A stretch of DNA of 64,000 nucleotides from Brevipalpus yothersi (Eukaryota > Arthropoda > Arachnida > Trombidiformes > Tenuipalpidae): positions 246,623 through 310,622 of the forward strand of contig QZCP01000667.1 of NCBI GenBank assembly GCA_003956705.1. The letters run 5' to 3'. Below, in pieces: positions 1-11,157 of this stretch. Numbering within the stretch: the first letter of the stretch is position 1; each line of letters starts with the position of its first letter. The translations under genes were made by a program, and so were the position numbers. The notes under the pieces are model-generated. The model made no database searches and had not been told where the DNA came from. It saw nothing but the letters and a program-made list of their open reading frames with translations.

Positions 1-2471
1 CAATGACTGTACAAGAAGTTTTCCATTTCATCTTCTCAAGAGGTCCACCTTGAACAGTGGACATTCCTTGGTGGCTTTTTCTTTTCACTCAGAAGGGAAG
101 GAAGATGATGGTGTCTTGCTCTCTCTCTCTCTCTCTCTCTTGCAGCATCCCTTATTTTTCTTGCTTCTCTCCATCACTTCTTAGCTTGCCGAATGTGTTC
201 CTGAGCCATGGTTAAAAAGCGGAAACGGAATCCACTCAGAGCCGGGAACAAATGAAGGGAAGAATCCGCTTGAGACTCCAGCAATTTCCGCACCATCATC
301 CGGACTTATCCAGGACATCACTTAAAACCTATCGTTCCCAATAAATCTAACCCTTTAATATTGGTCCTTTCTTTCCCATATTCTATCTTTTTCCATTTTG
401 TGTTCGTATTCTTTTCTCTTTTCTTTTCTCTCTCTCTCCCTCTTCCCTCTTCACTATCATCCATCAGAACATTCTGTTTCATGCTTCATCTTTTTGCTCT
501 CTCTCTTTCTCTTTCTTTCTCTCCTTCGTTCTTGTATTCTTTCTCTCCCACTTTCTATTACTCTTTAGTCATCCCGAAGACACGCATCATCTTTCATCCA
601 TTCGGCTACTTTAACTCACTCTACTTTCGCCTCTCATCATATTCTGACCAGCCATTTTGCCATCAAACTTCATTTTGTTCCGTATATATATATATGTGTT
701 TATATATATATTCCATCCTTTTTGCTTTCACTTGATTCCCTCCCCTTCCATTATGGCATCACTCTATGTAGCATATACACTCATAAATAACTACATAAAC
801 CATGGACCGCCCCCACCGCAGGCTTGCTACTATATTCAATAATCAATGGATCAATAAAAGCCAGTCATAAACATAGTTGGCAAGCCAGAAAAGTGGTGCG
901 ATGAACATCGATTACCGATTCAAGGCGGTGAAAATGGGTTCCAAAAGAGAAAAACGAAAACTTATCCTACGTCCAAGGTATAGGCGAAAAAAGGCGGGAG
1001 AGAGACTATCAATGATTTGCTATGATTTACGCACATCAGCATGAAGAAAGACTGATTGTACATCAAGAGGCTGTGGTTGAAGAGAAAAAAATGTAACAAG
1101 AATGTACAGTATGCTAGTTGGATGTATGAAAAGAGAAAATCGAAGCATGAAGAGCATCAAATATGGTTACTCAAACGATTTGCTGATGCTAACTTCCAGA
1201 GGTTGATCATTTTTAGAAGGCCATAGACTGCTACTTAACCATGTGTACATGTATCTGTGACCGAAATAGTCTCTGTCCTTCTTGTCATCATCATAATCAT
1301 CAGGACAAATGAGAACACATTTACCTCATGCAGACACACTCATTTCTAATCTCTCCTTTCCATAGACAGCAAATGTCCATATTCTTCATCTCGTGCTACT
1401 AATGACTCACATAGTCTTTAGCATCAATTTTGACTTTTAGAGCATTCTCTGCGTCAGAATTTTTAGGTTCTAAATGATAAGATATCAAAATAATCTTGAA
1501 ATGGAGAAAATTCTATCTTTACTCTAATTAAGCTCGAGTTTGAGTTTGCTTTCGCAAAGAACCTGGAGTACTCCACACGAGAGGCTATTTGTGAGAAAAA
1601 TTTTCACCTAATATCACACAGAAAGTTGTGATGAAGAAATGTTTGGTACAGCAAAAAACTTAGAAACTTCAGAGCTATAGCCATGAACGATACCACTTTT
1701 AACCACACTTGAAACAGAGCAATTCTTCGAGAGAGGATTACATCCTCATCTCTACTAGTGTCTCTCTCCTCTGATAGCTTTCCATTTCCAAGGCAAAACA
1801 GATGATGAGATCGCGTTTCTTTTTCTACCCATCATTTACTCTCCAGCCTCTTCATCCTCTCTCAAGATAACCGCTCGTGTTGACACAGTTTGGTTGACAT
1901 GGCACTCTATATTATGTTACCTGCCATGAAGCCATCGAGCATTTCCATTATTCGAGTGATAAATACACACCGATATCTGGTGAGATCCTATGTCTTCAGA
2001 AGAGCGAGAGAGCATATTACTCGAATGGCTTGATCTCTTTGATGATGGCATCATTTTGATGACCACGGATCACTCAACAGCTTGTGGCTTATTTAAATAT
2101 TTGCACGAATTTTTTTGACTTCGAGTTGAATACTTTTCTTAGGAAGCTAATAATTTCGTGGTTGATTTATCAATCCAAAACTGATTTTACTGAGAATCTC
2201 ATCGAGCTCGAATACTGATGTATTGATTGCATAATCGTGAAAAAATTCCGTTTTGAGTTAAACACAAGCTTAATAATGCTGATATGATAATTAACATAGA
2301 ACATGAAAACTTTATCGAATTAGGAGAGAAAACGAAGAATTGTCGGTGGAATGGTACTTGTAATGAGTGAGAGAATCTCAAGTTGACCAGAATCTGATTA
2401 ATTTAACCTGACTAACAAAAACAAGCACTCAAATCATTTCAGAATCTAATTTTGATATTTCTTTCCCACAG
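1..2471. other. 5' flank or intron of the ETS gene, no supported exon
   Basis: No coding exon could be supported here. There are a CT microsatellite at about 119-141, pyrimidine-rich stretches at 360-560 and a short TA run near 683-710. Because the next feature starts inside an ETS gene with an open 5' end, much of this interval is probably intron or 5' flank of that gene. Small upstream exons could be missed by eye. Confidence 0.5.
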
Positions 2472-3606
2472 ATACCTATCAAATGTTCGGAACAGGGGGA
2501 CGACTGGCTAGTTCAGGTGATTATTTCTCCATTTGATTGATATGATGACATTTAGCTAAAATTCGGCCATCGGAAGACTTCATAAGATTGATGATGAAGA
2601 GAATACTTGTGGTGGGCACGATAGGCGAAGATTCATCTTGGGAGATATGATGAAACTCTTCTCTCTGATAAATAATTTCTTGACTTCCTGATGAGCCATT
2701 GAAGCTAATACATAGTCTCTCCTCGTTTGTTGATCTTTGCGAGGAGCCCATAAAGAGAATCTAAATTAGAGAAAAAAAATTACAAAAGAATTAATGAGAC
2801 GAAATAGACATCCATTATTTTGATTATCGCTATGCTCACACTTTTCTTTATGATGATGAGATGATCATTTGATGGTAATCACTTTTTCTAACTTTTTTCC
2901 GCATAATTTTTTCTCAGGATCAGGCCAGATTCAGTTGTGGCAATTTTTGCTTGAGCTTCTAGGAGATGCCAACAATTCAAACTGTATCACATGGGAAGGC
3001 AGTGCTGGTGAATTCAAATTAATCGATCCAGATGAAGTTGCTAAAAGATGGGGAATGAGAAAAAGCAAGCCAAACATGAATTATGATAAACTTAGTAGAG
3101 CTTTGCGCTACTATTATGACAAAAATATAATGCAGAAAGTCCATGGTAAAAGATATGCATATAAGTTTGACTTTGCGGTAAGTCAATTTGATACCTTGTG
3201 TTCATCATAAGTGAATCAAAGTTGGAGATTATCATGATAGTGATTGACCTTTCTCCCTCTTTCTTTCCATCTCTCCGATGATTAGGGTTTGAGTGCCCAA
3301 GCCAATCCGCCGGCAGCTCCAGAGAACAGTGCTTACAAAGGAGTTTACCAGTCAACGGAAATGTTTATGCATCATCAAGGCTACCATCCACCAGGATCCA
3401 AGATGAACTTTTCCAGTGTCCACTCTAGTTTGGCGCCTTCTTCGGGTGGAGGATCTTTATTTCAACCTGCAGCCTTATACTGGCCAACTTCAGGGGCTAA
3501 TATATACTCAAATACAGCGGCTGCATCGGTCGCTGGCCATACTTTGTCTCATCATCCCAGTCATGTACCACCACATCACATCAGCACGTATTCACACTAT
3601 GCGTGA
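2472..3606 (+). CDS. ERG/FLI-family ETS transcription factor, 3' exons (partial)
   Basis: Sequence-specific nuclear transcription factor of the ERG/FLI subfamily of ETS proteins; only the last three coding exons are recognised: 2472-2516, 2918-3177 and 3286-3606, all with GT-AG introns. The first gives DTYQMFGTGGRLASS, matching the DPYQILGPTSSRLA segment just before the ETS domain of FLI1. The second carries almost the whole ETS domain, including IQLWQFLLELL, ITWEGSAGEFKL, RWGMRKSKPNMNYDKLSRAL and RYYYDKNI, with the two DNA-contact arginines of the recognition helix. The last encodes a Gly/Ser/His-rich tail that keeps the family motifs MNF, YW and IY and ends at a TGA. Exon phases join without a frameshift. 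The N-terminal part (a PNT domain in vertebrates) is not seen and lies upstream or outside the window. Subfamily is firm from the conserved C-terminus; the exact orthologue name is not. Confidence 0.93.
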
Positions 3607-3661
3607 CAGTGAATATCAAGTGGTGACCATCAACAAGTCGCCAGTTTAAGTCGATAATATT

Positions 3662-3667
3662 AATAAA
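3662..3667 (+). terminator. Poly(A) signal of the ETS gene
   Basis: An AATAAA hexamer lies 56 bases after the stop codon of the ETS gene, in the expected position for 3' end formation. Confidence 0.6.
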
Positions 3668-3945
3668 ATGTCCACTCGAATTGGCTTCCTTGATTCATAA
3701 CGCGAATTTTTATCCTTCACTAACATTTGAACTCATCAACGGGAAGAACATGAATGTACTTCTAAGGAGTAGGTTCACGACAATAAAGAGCCACTAGGAG
3801 TAGAGTTAAATTAACACAGAAAAGATCAATGACTATACACAAGATGTTTATTATTAGTGATGGTCAAGCAAAAACTGAGTAAAAATATTTCAAGTCGGTT
3901 TCATAAAAAAGAGCTGAGCACTACTCGTAAAACAAAAGATTGTTT

Positions 3946-3961
3946 GGCCCTGAAAAGGGCC
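3946..3961 (-). terminator. Histone 3' stem-loop of H3
   Basis: On the minus strand this reads GGCCCTTTTCAGGGCC, a 6-bp stem with a TTTC loop, the SLBP-binding element of replication-dependent histone mRNAs. It lies 46 bases after the H3 stop codon. An identical 16-mer follows the H2B and H2A genes here. Confidence 0.96.
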
Positions 3962-4007
3962 GTTTGTAATGATATGAATTGTTGGTTTGGGCAGTTAGGT
4001 TAGCTGC

Positions 4008-4457
<450 letters not shown>

Positions 4458-4529
4458 TCACAAGAAAAGAGAATACAAGAACGGAAGAGAATGAAAGCAA
4501 CTGACAAACTTAGCCTTGCTTCTTGTTGC

Positions 4530-4680
4530 TTTTATACCGGCAGTGAGTTCTCGTATCGTCCGTTTTTATTTTCCGCTCTTTTCATTGGCTTGTGAAGTAA
4601 ACACCAAAATGAATGCTTCTGATTGGTCAAGCTCAGCCAATCAAGTTTGTGAGCTTGTCTTGAACTTTGAGCGCCAAAAA
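4530..4680 (-). promoter_or_regulatory. H3 promoter: TATA, CCAAT and E2F-like elements
   Basis: Upstream of the minus-strand H3 gene there is a TATA-like element (TATAAAA on the minus strand, about 4530-4536), CCAAT boxes near 4584-4588 and 4621-4641, and GCGCCAAA at 4671-4678, which fits the E2F consensus. This arrangement is typical of S-phase histone promoters; the function is inferred from motifs only. Confidence 0.6.
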
Positions 4681-4950
4681 AAGAGAGCCAAAATAAGTAA
4701 ACAATAGAAATGGGTTTCCTTTTGTGAACCAAAAAAAATTTTGATACCGAGGAAAATTTGCATATCTAGGTAGCAATGCTCTTATCTTTGTCCTTAACTC
4801 ATGGATCTGATTCATTTGATCATGATTGAAGGATTTTAGGTTCGGGTTGAATGACCAATGATCATAATATTCTTTGAGTCTGTCCTGGTAACTCATCATC
4901 AAGGGAGGATCTATCAGATGTGTATCATGAATGAACTTTTCCCAATTCAT
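4633..4950 (-). CDS. Possible orphan ORF upstream of H3
   Basis: A 105-codon ORF starting with ATG runs antisense to the map direction, ends inside the H3 promoter and includes SYQDRLKEYYDHW and ELRTKIRALLPRY. I do not recognise it. Its last third overlaps the CCAAT/E2F region of H3, which argues against the whole ORF being coding. The first two thirds have balanced amino-acid composition and could be an exon. No splice sites were established. It may well be chance. Confidence 0.15.
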   Translation of the reverse strand: MNWEKFIHDTHLIDPPLMMSYQDRLKEYYDHWSFNPNLKSFNHDQMNQIHELRTKIRALLPRYANFPRYQNFFWFTKGNPFLLFTYFGSLFLALKVQDKLTNLIG

Positions 4951-6169
4951 GGTTCAAGAAGCAAATACAGCGCGGATCGAAATGAAGGTGATTTTTATAC
5001 AAAGCAGCTATGCTAAATATGCAGAAGCCGCTCAATCAGGCTCCATCACTGTTTATATCGATTGGCCAATATTATACTCTAGATATTCCTAATCAGGAGA
5101 CAACTAGTGATGCTGACTGTCGTGGGACAAGTGAAGATGTTACATGCGAACAACATTCTGTATCATTAGGTGATGATGAGATAGCTTAGATGAAATCCTG
5201 TTATCTGCCTGAGCCAAGTGGTTGATCTATCTATCGATTAATTCATCAAATAAAGGTGAAATCGAGTGAGGAATAGAACGTGCTTTCCCCATCTATTTGA
5301 ACAATCGGGTAAAGTAAAGGCTCGTGAGAATCTCACCAGTTGAGGATTCAAACGATTATGCGATCATTTCAGAAAATTTTGAGAAAATTCTATCTCTATC
5401 AGTCATAAATACAGATACACATTCAAAATCATTCAAAAACTTAGACACGAATTTCTTTCTTTCTCTCTCTTCCTCCTGGAAACTTTCTTGTGAGTTTTCA
5501 AAAAGTTCACTCAGGTGCTACACGATAATTGCACCAAGATTCATCCGGTTCAGCAATAGTATTATCATCTACTCAGGAAATTTTTGAGATAAAGATAATT
5601 TCATATCCACTGATGTAGAATAGAGCTGAGAATGCAAGATTAGTAGAATATTTGAACATGAAACAAGCTCAAACTCTGCCTCAATATCTATGGAAGTATG
5701 GAAGTTACAAAATAAACAATTTTGCATGTTTGAATCATGAAAAGCTGGCAGTTCGATGTTTGCCCATCATCATCTTAACTCAATCAACTGGTTCCATAAG
5801 AAGTGAGGAGGAACAAGAGCTTTGCCTTATCATGACAAATATGTAAAACCGTAGTTCATTGAAACTGACATAAATTCGTACTGGACTAGGAAGTTTTGAT
5901 AATAGTGATGTTCGCGCTCGAATTTTCTTTCTTCGATCCATGAGAACCCTTCTTCTTATCAACCAAAGCATAAGTCTTATATTGTTACCGAATTCGCGTT
6001 ATGGCCTACAATAGAATTCCGAATCGAGAATACAAGAACTAGATCAGATGATGAACAAGATATTTATTAACAAAGATGGTCAAAAGAGACAAAATATTTC
6101 GTTGAATTAATGAACAAGGACATGTGAGATATGTAAGAGCAGGCTACTACTTCTGAAACGAGATTGTTT
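4951..6169. other. Spacer between H3 and H2B
   Basis: No gene could be supported. The small ORFs here have AT-driven composition and no family resemblance. No remnant of H4 or H1 was recognised. Confidence 0.5.
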
Positions 6170-6185
6170 GGCCCTGAAAAGGGCC
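6170..6185 (-). terminator. Histone 3' stem-loop of H2B
   Basis: GGCCCTTTTCAGGGCC on the minus strand, 39 bases after the H2B stop codon; identical to the H3 and H2A elements. Confidence 0.96.
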
Positions 6186-6224
6186 GTTTGTTTATAATGG
6201 ATGATTATTCATAGATGAAATAAT

Positions 6225-6599
6225 TTACTTGGATGAAGTGTACTTGGTGACGGCTTTGGTTCCTTCTGACACAGCGTGTTTGGCCAATTCTCCTGGCAAG
6301 AGAAGTCGGACAGCAGTCTGGATCTCCCTGGAGGTGATGGTAGATCGCTTGTTGTAATGAGCCAAACGGGAAGCTTCATTAGCAATTCGCTCAAAGATGT
6401 CATTGACGAAAGAGTTCATGATTGACATAGCTTTCGATGAAATACCAGTATCAGGATGGACTTGTTTCAACACCTTGTAGATGTAGATGGAGAAGGATTC
6501 CTTTCGTCGCTTCTTCTTCTTCTTCTTATCAGAAGCACGAACAGCTTTTTGGGCCTTACCGGCCTTCTTGACGGCTTTTCCACTTGGAGCGGGTGGCAT
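6225..6599 (-). CDS. Histone H2B, replication-dependent
   Basis: Canonical core histone H2B of 124 aa, intronless. A lysine-rich tail (MPPAPSGKAVKKAGKAQKAV, then a run of Lys) leads into a standard histone fold with SFSIYIYKVLKQVHPDTGIS, NKRSTITSREIQTAVRLLLP, GELAKHAVSEGTKAVTKY and a TSSK end. The lysine equivalent to human H2B K120 (in AVTKYTSS), which is ubiquitinated, and the acidic-patch glutamates in GELA and SEG are present. It forms a head-to-head pair with H2A, 372 bases between start codons, so the two dimer partners should be co-expressed. A histone stem-loop follows. Confidence 0.98.
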   Translation of the reverse strand: MPPAPSGKAVKKAGKAQKAVRASDKKKKKKRRKESFSIYIYKVLKQVHPDTGISSKAMSIMNSFVNDIFERIANEASRLAHYNKRSTITSREIQTAVRLLLPGELAKHAVSEGTKAVTKYTSSK

Positions 6600-6971
6600 G
6601 ATTCACAAAATAGATGAAATGTCCAAAGACTTTGACTAAATGATCAGATATGAATTAATTGACAGAGTAAGAGCCAAACGTAAACACAACCAAGATTTTC
6701 GATCTTCAAGCTTTATATACTGTGAGCAGAGAGGCTCAAGTGAAAGCGGACGAGAACGAAGACTCAAAACTGTTCTCATTGGCTGGTGAAGCAAAGCAAA
6801 TGTTTTGATTGGCTTGTGAGACTTACACCGTCTCACTCACAGTATATAAAGCTCACTTGAAGCGATTGCATATTGTATTTACATTTTCTGTGTACGATAA
6901 GCCTGTTGCTGTCGAGTTTTCTTGTACTATTTTGATCTAATCCCAGTCAGATACTATTCTAACTAATCATC
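6600..6971. promoter_or_regulatory. Bidirectional H2B/H2A promoter
   Basis: The 372-bp divergent spacer has a TATA box for each gene: CTTTATATAC at 6711-6720 (read on minus as GTATATAAAG, toward H2B) and TATATAAA at 6843-6850 (toward H2A). Between them are ATTGG/CCAAT motifs near 6777-6784 and 6805-6812. The symmetrical layout is typical of animal H2A-H2B pairs. Confidence 0.85.
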
Positions 6972-7346
6972 ATGTCAGGTCGTGGTAAAGGTGGTAAGAC
7001 CAAGTCAAAGGCAAAGTCCCGTTCATCCCGTGCCGGACTTCAGTTCCCAGTCGGACGTATCCATCGTCTATTGAGAAAAGGTAATTATGCTGAGCGTGTT
7101 GGTGCTGGTGCTCCAGTTTACTTGGCTGCTGTCCTCGAATATCTTGCCGCTGAAGTTTTGGAATTGGCTGGTAATGCTGCTCGAGATAACAAGAAGACTC
7201 GTATCATTCCACGACATCTTCAATTGGCCATCAGAAACGACGAAGAATTGAACAAACTTCTTGCCGGAGTGACCATTGCTCAAGGTGGTGTGTTGCCAAA
7301 CATCCAGGCCGTTCTTCTACCAAAGAAGACCGAAAAGAAGGCTTAA
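6972..7346 (+). CDS. Histone H2A, replication-dependent
   Basis: Canonical H2A of 124 aa, intronless. It begins MSGRGKGGKTKSKAKSRSSR, has the AGLQFPVGRIHRLLRKGNY helix-1 region, an intact acidic-patch segment (NDEELNKLL) and ends KKTEKKA. The C-terminus has no SQ motif, so it is not H2A.X, and it lacks the marks of H2A.Z. It pairs head to head with H2B and carries its own histone stem-loop 67 bases after the stop. Confidence 0.98.
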   Translation: MSGRGKGGKTKSKAKSRSSRAGLQFPVGRIHRLLRKGNYAERVGAGAPVYLAAVLEYLAAEVLELAGNAARDNKKTRIIPRHLQLAIRNDEELNKLLAGVTIAQGGVLPNIQAVLLPKKTEKKA

Positions 7347-7412
7347 ACGATCATCTGAAATCATTCATCATCATTTCATCTCTCATCCCTCATCAATATT
7401 CATAATTCAAAC

Positions 7413-7428
7413 GGCCCTTTTCAGGGCC
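7413..7428 (+). terminator. Histone 3' stem-loop of H2A
   Basis: GGCCCTTTTCAGGGCC, 67 bases after the H2A stop, flanked by AAA-rich sequence as usual for SLBP sites. Confidence 0.96.
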
Positions 7429-7681
7429 AAACATTTGAATGTCCTCAAGGAGCATTGATTGCCCAACTAAGCTCTTAAGTTCTCAGGTTAATATATTATC
7501 ATTCAATTTCGAATGTTATATCAGAACTCAATTTTGGGCTACTGACAAGTTTGGGTTCTTAGTACCGAGTCTATTTAGTGGAAACAATAATTTAATAAAA
7601 TAACTAATTTATTTATTTACTCAACTTTGACACTATTTACAAATTTTATACAGAGAGATTCGCACTTAGAGGCCTTGCATG

Positions 7682-9244
7682 TTAGGATTTCGCGTCAATA
7701 CCAATGATTTCATCAATCGAAGAGAAGCCATCGTTCCTGAGAAAATTTTCATTGATAAGTTTTGTACTTTTAATCATAGAATTTGTCACTCACCTCATCA
7801 ATTCTGATAGCTCACTCGCTAATGATGATACGATCATGGGACCTTTGAAAGTTAGAGCTGTGTAAATTTGGACAAGAGATGCTCCAGCCCGAATCTTTTC
7901 GTAAGCATCTCTGGCGTTCTGGATTCCACCAACACCAATGATCGGCACTTTTCCTCCAGTCAATTTGTACATTTCCTTGATCATTTTTGTTGACATGTCT
8001 TTCAGTGGGACCCCACTAAGGCCTCCCGATTGGTATGAATTTTCTGACTTCAAGCTTGGAGGACGTGATACAGTGGTATTGGACACAATTAAGCCATCAA
8101 TCTTACTCTGATTGGCTCGAGGTCGAGAGATGAGGCGCGCGATGTACTTTTTACTCTGTTCATCGAGGTCAGGAGATATTTTCAAAACGAGAGGCTTGTT
8201 GATGTTGAGTTCAGATTTGGCTTGCAAAATTTGATCCAAAAATGGTTCAATTTGCTCTTGACTTTGAATGTCGCGAAGACCAGGTGTGTTGGGGCTTGAT
8301 ATATTGATAACTAAATAGTCAATGTATGGACAGGATCCAAAAGTTTTCATTCCTTGAATATAATCTTGTACAGCATCATCAGATTGCTTATTTTTACCAA
8401 GATTCAAACCAACAATCACAGGCTTGAGTCCATTGAGACTCTTTGAAAGATTGTCAAGAACAATCTCATGGCCAGCACTATTGAAACCATATCTTTTTAC
8501 GAGGAAAAGGAAACAACGATCAACAAAATTGGAGGCGATCATCGAACACGGTCACTCACCGATTGATGATCGCTTCATCCTCGATCAGTCTGAAAACTCT
8601 CGGTTTTTCGTTGCCTTCTTGAGGTTTTGGAGTCACCGAGCCAACTTCGACAAAACTGAAGCCCAATTTTGATAAACCAGGAACTGCTTCACCATCTTTG
8701 TCGAAACCGGCCGCGAGACCGATTGGATGTGGAAAATTGAGACTCCAAAGATTGCAATCCTAGAAAATATTCCCGATTATATCACAATCAAATTTCATGA
8801 ACCAAGATTAGAAATATCAACTTACGAGATTAGCAAGACTCTTGAGTTTTGCTTGGCCATCAGGAACCATATTATATTTAGCAAATTTTATAGCCATCTT
8901 ATGAGCTGATTCACCATCAAGAATTCTGTGCACTGATGGCATTAAAAAATCGGAATAAAATTGTTCATTACCCTTGTAAAGGTTAATAAAAACAAAACCA
9001 AGACTTCCTCCACAAGTAACGGTAAGTCCTGAGAGCAATTTGCTCTAGAAAAGAACAAGAAAGATGAAATTTATCAGAGCAATTGAATTAAGTATTCCTG
9101 AAAACTGTTTAAATGATCTCTATTTCTCTTTGCTCTCATCACTTTTCAAACAAGTACACACAAACTTCATTGACATCACTACAAAATAACAGTAGTTCAC
9201 AGATTAAAGGACAAACTTACCATCAACTGAGGTCTACAAGTCAT
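7682..9244 (-). CDS. DHODH: Dihydroorotate dehydrogenase (quinone), mitochondrial
   Basis: Class 2 dihydroorotate dehydrogenase, the FMN enzyme of the inner mitochondrial membrane that oxidises dihydroorotate to orotate with ubiquinone in pyrimidine synthesis. Five exons on the minus strand: 9221-9244, 8826-9044, 8560-8759, 7794-8492 and 7682-7736; all GT-AG and in frame, giving 398 aa (human about 395). The short first exon supplies MTCRPQLM; the next encodes a hydrophobic anchor (GLTVTCGGSLGFVFINLY) and the quinone-tunnel helix region. Signature segments are HPIGLAAGFDKDGEAV, SVTPKPQEGN, NRYGFNS, LGKNK, NISSPNTPGL with the catalytic serine, VSNTTVSRP, GGLSG and IIGVGG. The start is chosen because the 8-codon exon joins in phase and has an ATG; in-frame TTG at 9036-9038 is internal. 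A TTTATT (AATAAA on minus) at 7608-7613 may be the poly(A) signal. Confidence 0.96.
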
Positions 9245-10305
9245 ATTGGAACAATCACTCAAACTGAAATCACCTCAAATTGTAACGTTAAAATAGGATT
9301 CAAAATGTGAAGAGAAGTTAGTGAAACACTCTCAAAAGGAATGATCAGAGTTGATTAAATCAACATCTCGAGGATCAATCTTATATACAGTTTCACATCG
9401 ATTAAAGTCACATGCTACAGTGAGAATGTAAACAAGTTTATCAAAGCAAGCTGCGAAAGTGCAACAAAAAAGTGAGAGAGAAGAGAGAGAGACAAGAGAA
9501 GAGAAGGTAATCAAGTCTGGCTACTAGGAATGATGATGATATATTTCATCATGTAACCTTGAGGAAACCCCTCCTCACCATGGCCGCTCACGATCACATA
9601 ATGATGAATAATATTACGAGGAAAAATAATTCCCATCCTTTTTTTTCTCTCTCTCACTCTTTTGATAGATTTGATCAGCGAGACGGTGAAAAACAAGCCT
9701 CCACACTTTGTCCCAGCCACTTTGTCAGGATGATGATGATCATTTGCTTTCGTCATGATTACCGCTTCAATCGAAAACAAGGATCAAAGTTTTCGTCTAT
9801 GTAACAAAAACAACTTGATGATAGCCCTTACACAATTAGTCGAGATCAAAGATCAAGATTCATTGTCCTAATTGCAATCGCGGTATATATCGTTCTTTGT
9901 CTCGGATGTCAAGCAAAAGAATGATAACCTGCACTGTGATTGGTGAGCAAACAAAATTTTTCAAGTGTATAGCAAATAATGATTAATATTTTGTAAGATG
10001 CATTATTTTTTTCGAAAAAAGGTATCAATCACAAACAGTTCAATTCGATGACTTTCTCTTATCTCATTTATGTGAGAGTTTTCTCTCTTGATCTTCAACA
10101 AGAAGGTTCAAAGAATCGTGATAACTTGATTGCTATTCAAACTTTATGATGAGAAATCGATCTCTTCATCAGAGAATTTGAAGAAATACATGTATTTACA
10201 AGTATGCAGAGCAAGATTTATTTGAGAAAAAAGGAATCGATGGTGGAATTTGAAAAGTAGGAGGATAAGTTGTCCAAAAAAAGTTCCATAAATATCGAGC
10301 AATGA
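9245..10305. other. Spacer between DHODH and SmD3
   Basis: Low-complexity AT-rich sequence with GA-rich stretches (about 9470-9510) and CT-rich stretches (about 9640-9660). The ORFs here are short and unlike known proteins. It should contain the DHODH promoter, but no clear TATA or initiator was identified. Confidence 0.5.
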
Positions 10306-10686
10306 TCAATTAGGTCCTCTCTTGCCCATCATAACACGAGCTCTTCCTCTACCACGAGCAACTTGTGCCTTAAGAAGAGCATTTTTACCTCTAACAGCCA
10401 CATTACTTTTCGTTCCCGATTTAACCCCCATTTTCTTGAACATAGGCGCATTTTTCAGCATATCAGGTAATATAAGGAACCTGATTTTTGATCCTCTAAT
10501 AAAAATATTTTCCAATTGATAAGTTTTACCATCACGAGAAGTGGCAGTAATTTGAGACATCATTACATTCATATTATCCTCTGCTTCCACCAATTTGCCA
10601 CGAAACACCTCACCACTGGTTGTTTCAACGGTAATAATATGACCCTCTGCCTCGTGCAAAACTTTAATCGGAATTCCAATCGACAT
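10306..10686 (-). CDS. SNRPD3: Small nuclear ribonucleoprotein SmD3
   Basis: Core Sm protein of the spliceosomal U1, U2, U4/U6 and U5 snRNPs (also U11/U12). It forms the Sm ring with SmB, D1, D2, E, F and G. 126 aa in one coding exon. MSIGIPIKVLHEAEGHIITV and GEVFRGKLVEAEDNMNV form Sm motif 1; IRGSKIRFLILPDMLKNAP covers Sm motif 2. The C-terminus has an RG-rich segment (ARGRGRARV) that would be the dimethylarginine, SMN-binding tail. The start is the ATG at 10684-10686, matching the family N-terminus. A 5' UTR intron of 82 nt is likely (10700-10781: donor GTAAGT, acceptor TTTTTTCAG on the minus strand). Confidence 0.97.
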   Translation of the reverse strand: MSIGIPIKVLHEAEGHIITVETTSGEVFRGKLVEAEDNMNVMMSQITATSRDGKTYQLENIFIRGSKIRFLILPDMLKNAPMFKKMGVKSGTKSNVAVRGKNALLKAQVARGRGRARVMMGKRGPN

Positions 10687-11157
10687 TTTTCCAAGATATC
10701 TGAAAAAATACAATCAAAACAAACACTTCAGTCATTTGTGTCCATTCGATCCGAATATCGAAAGCAGCACTATTTACTTACAATTTAGCTGGTGCTCAAG
10801 GTTTCCACAATGAAAAATATACACAGATAATTCACAATTTCACACTGACAAACGATAAATCATCAATTGATTATCGAGCAAAAACAAACAATCAATTTTG
10901 ATTCAAAACAAGATTCAATTCAAACCGCATTGTAAACATATGAACGCATGCGTCAATACAGTTTCGATTTGATTTTTCAGTCTTTTTGCCGGTTTTCACA
11001 TCCATCAGACAGATCAAATCACTTTCGAACGAATCAAGAGAGATGAGAGAAATCAGTGTAAATAACAGCTTTGTTAATAGAAATAATCAAATGAATTCTA
11101 TACAATAAATGCTGGGTGGAAAAGTTTCGAAAGGTCATTTCAGGTAAAGTTTAATAA
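10687..11157. other. SmD3 5' UTR intron and POLD1 3' flank
   Basis: Contains the likely 5' UTR intron and promoter of the minus-strand SmD3 gene. The sequence next to POLD1 is that gene's 3' side, with TTTATT-like hexamers possible on the minus strand. No other gene seen. Confidence 0.5.

Noticed and set aside
361..842. ORFs of 124 and 61 codons in the CT-rich start of the window
   Set aside because: Composition is driven by a pyrimidine-rich tract (Ser/Phe/Leu runs); no domain or splice support.
3289..3649. Alternative frame ORF over the last ETS exon
   Set aside because: Shadow of the ETS C-terminal exon, which continues the conserved ETS frame from the previous exon.
9036..9038. TTG as start of a DHODH fragment
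   Set aside because: The codon is internal; an acceptor at 9045-9046 and an ATG exon at 9221-9244 join in phase to give a family-length protein.
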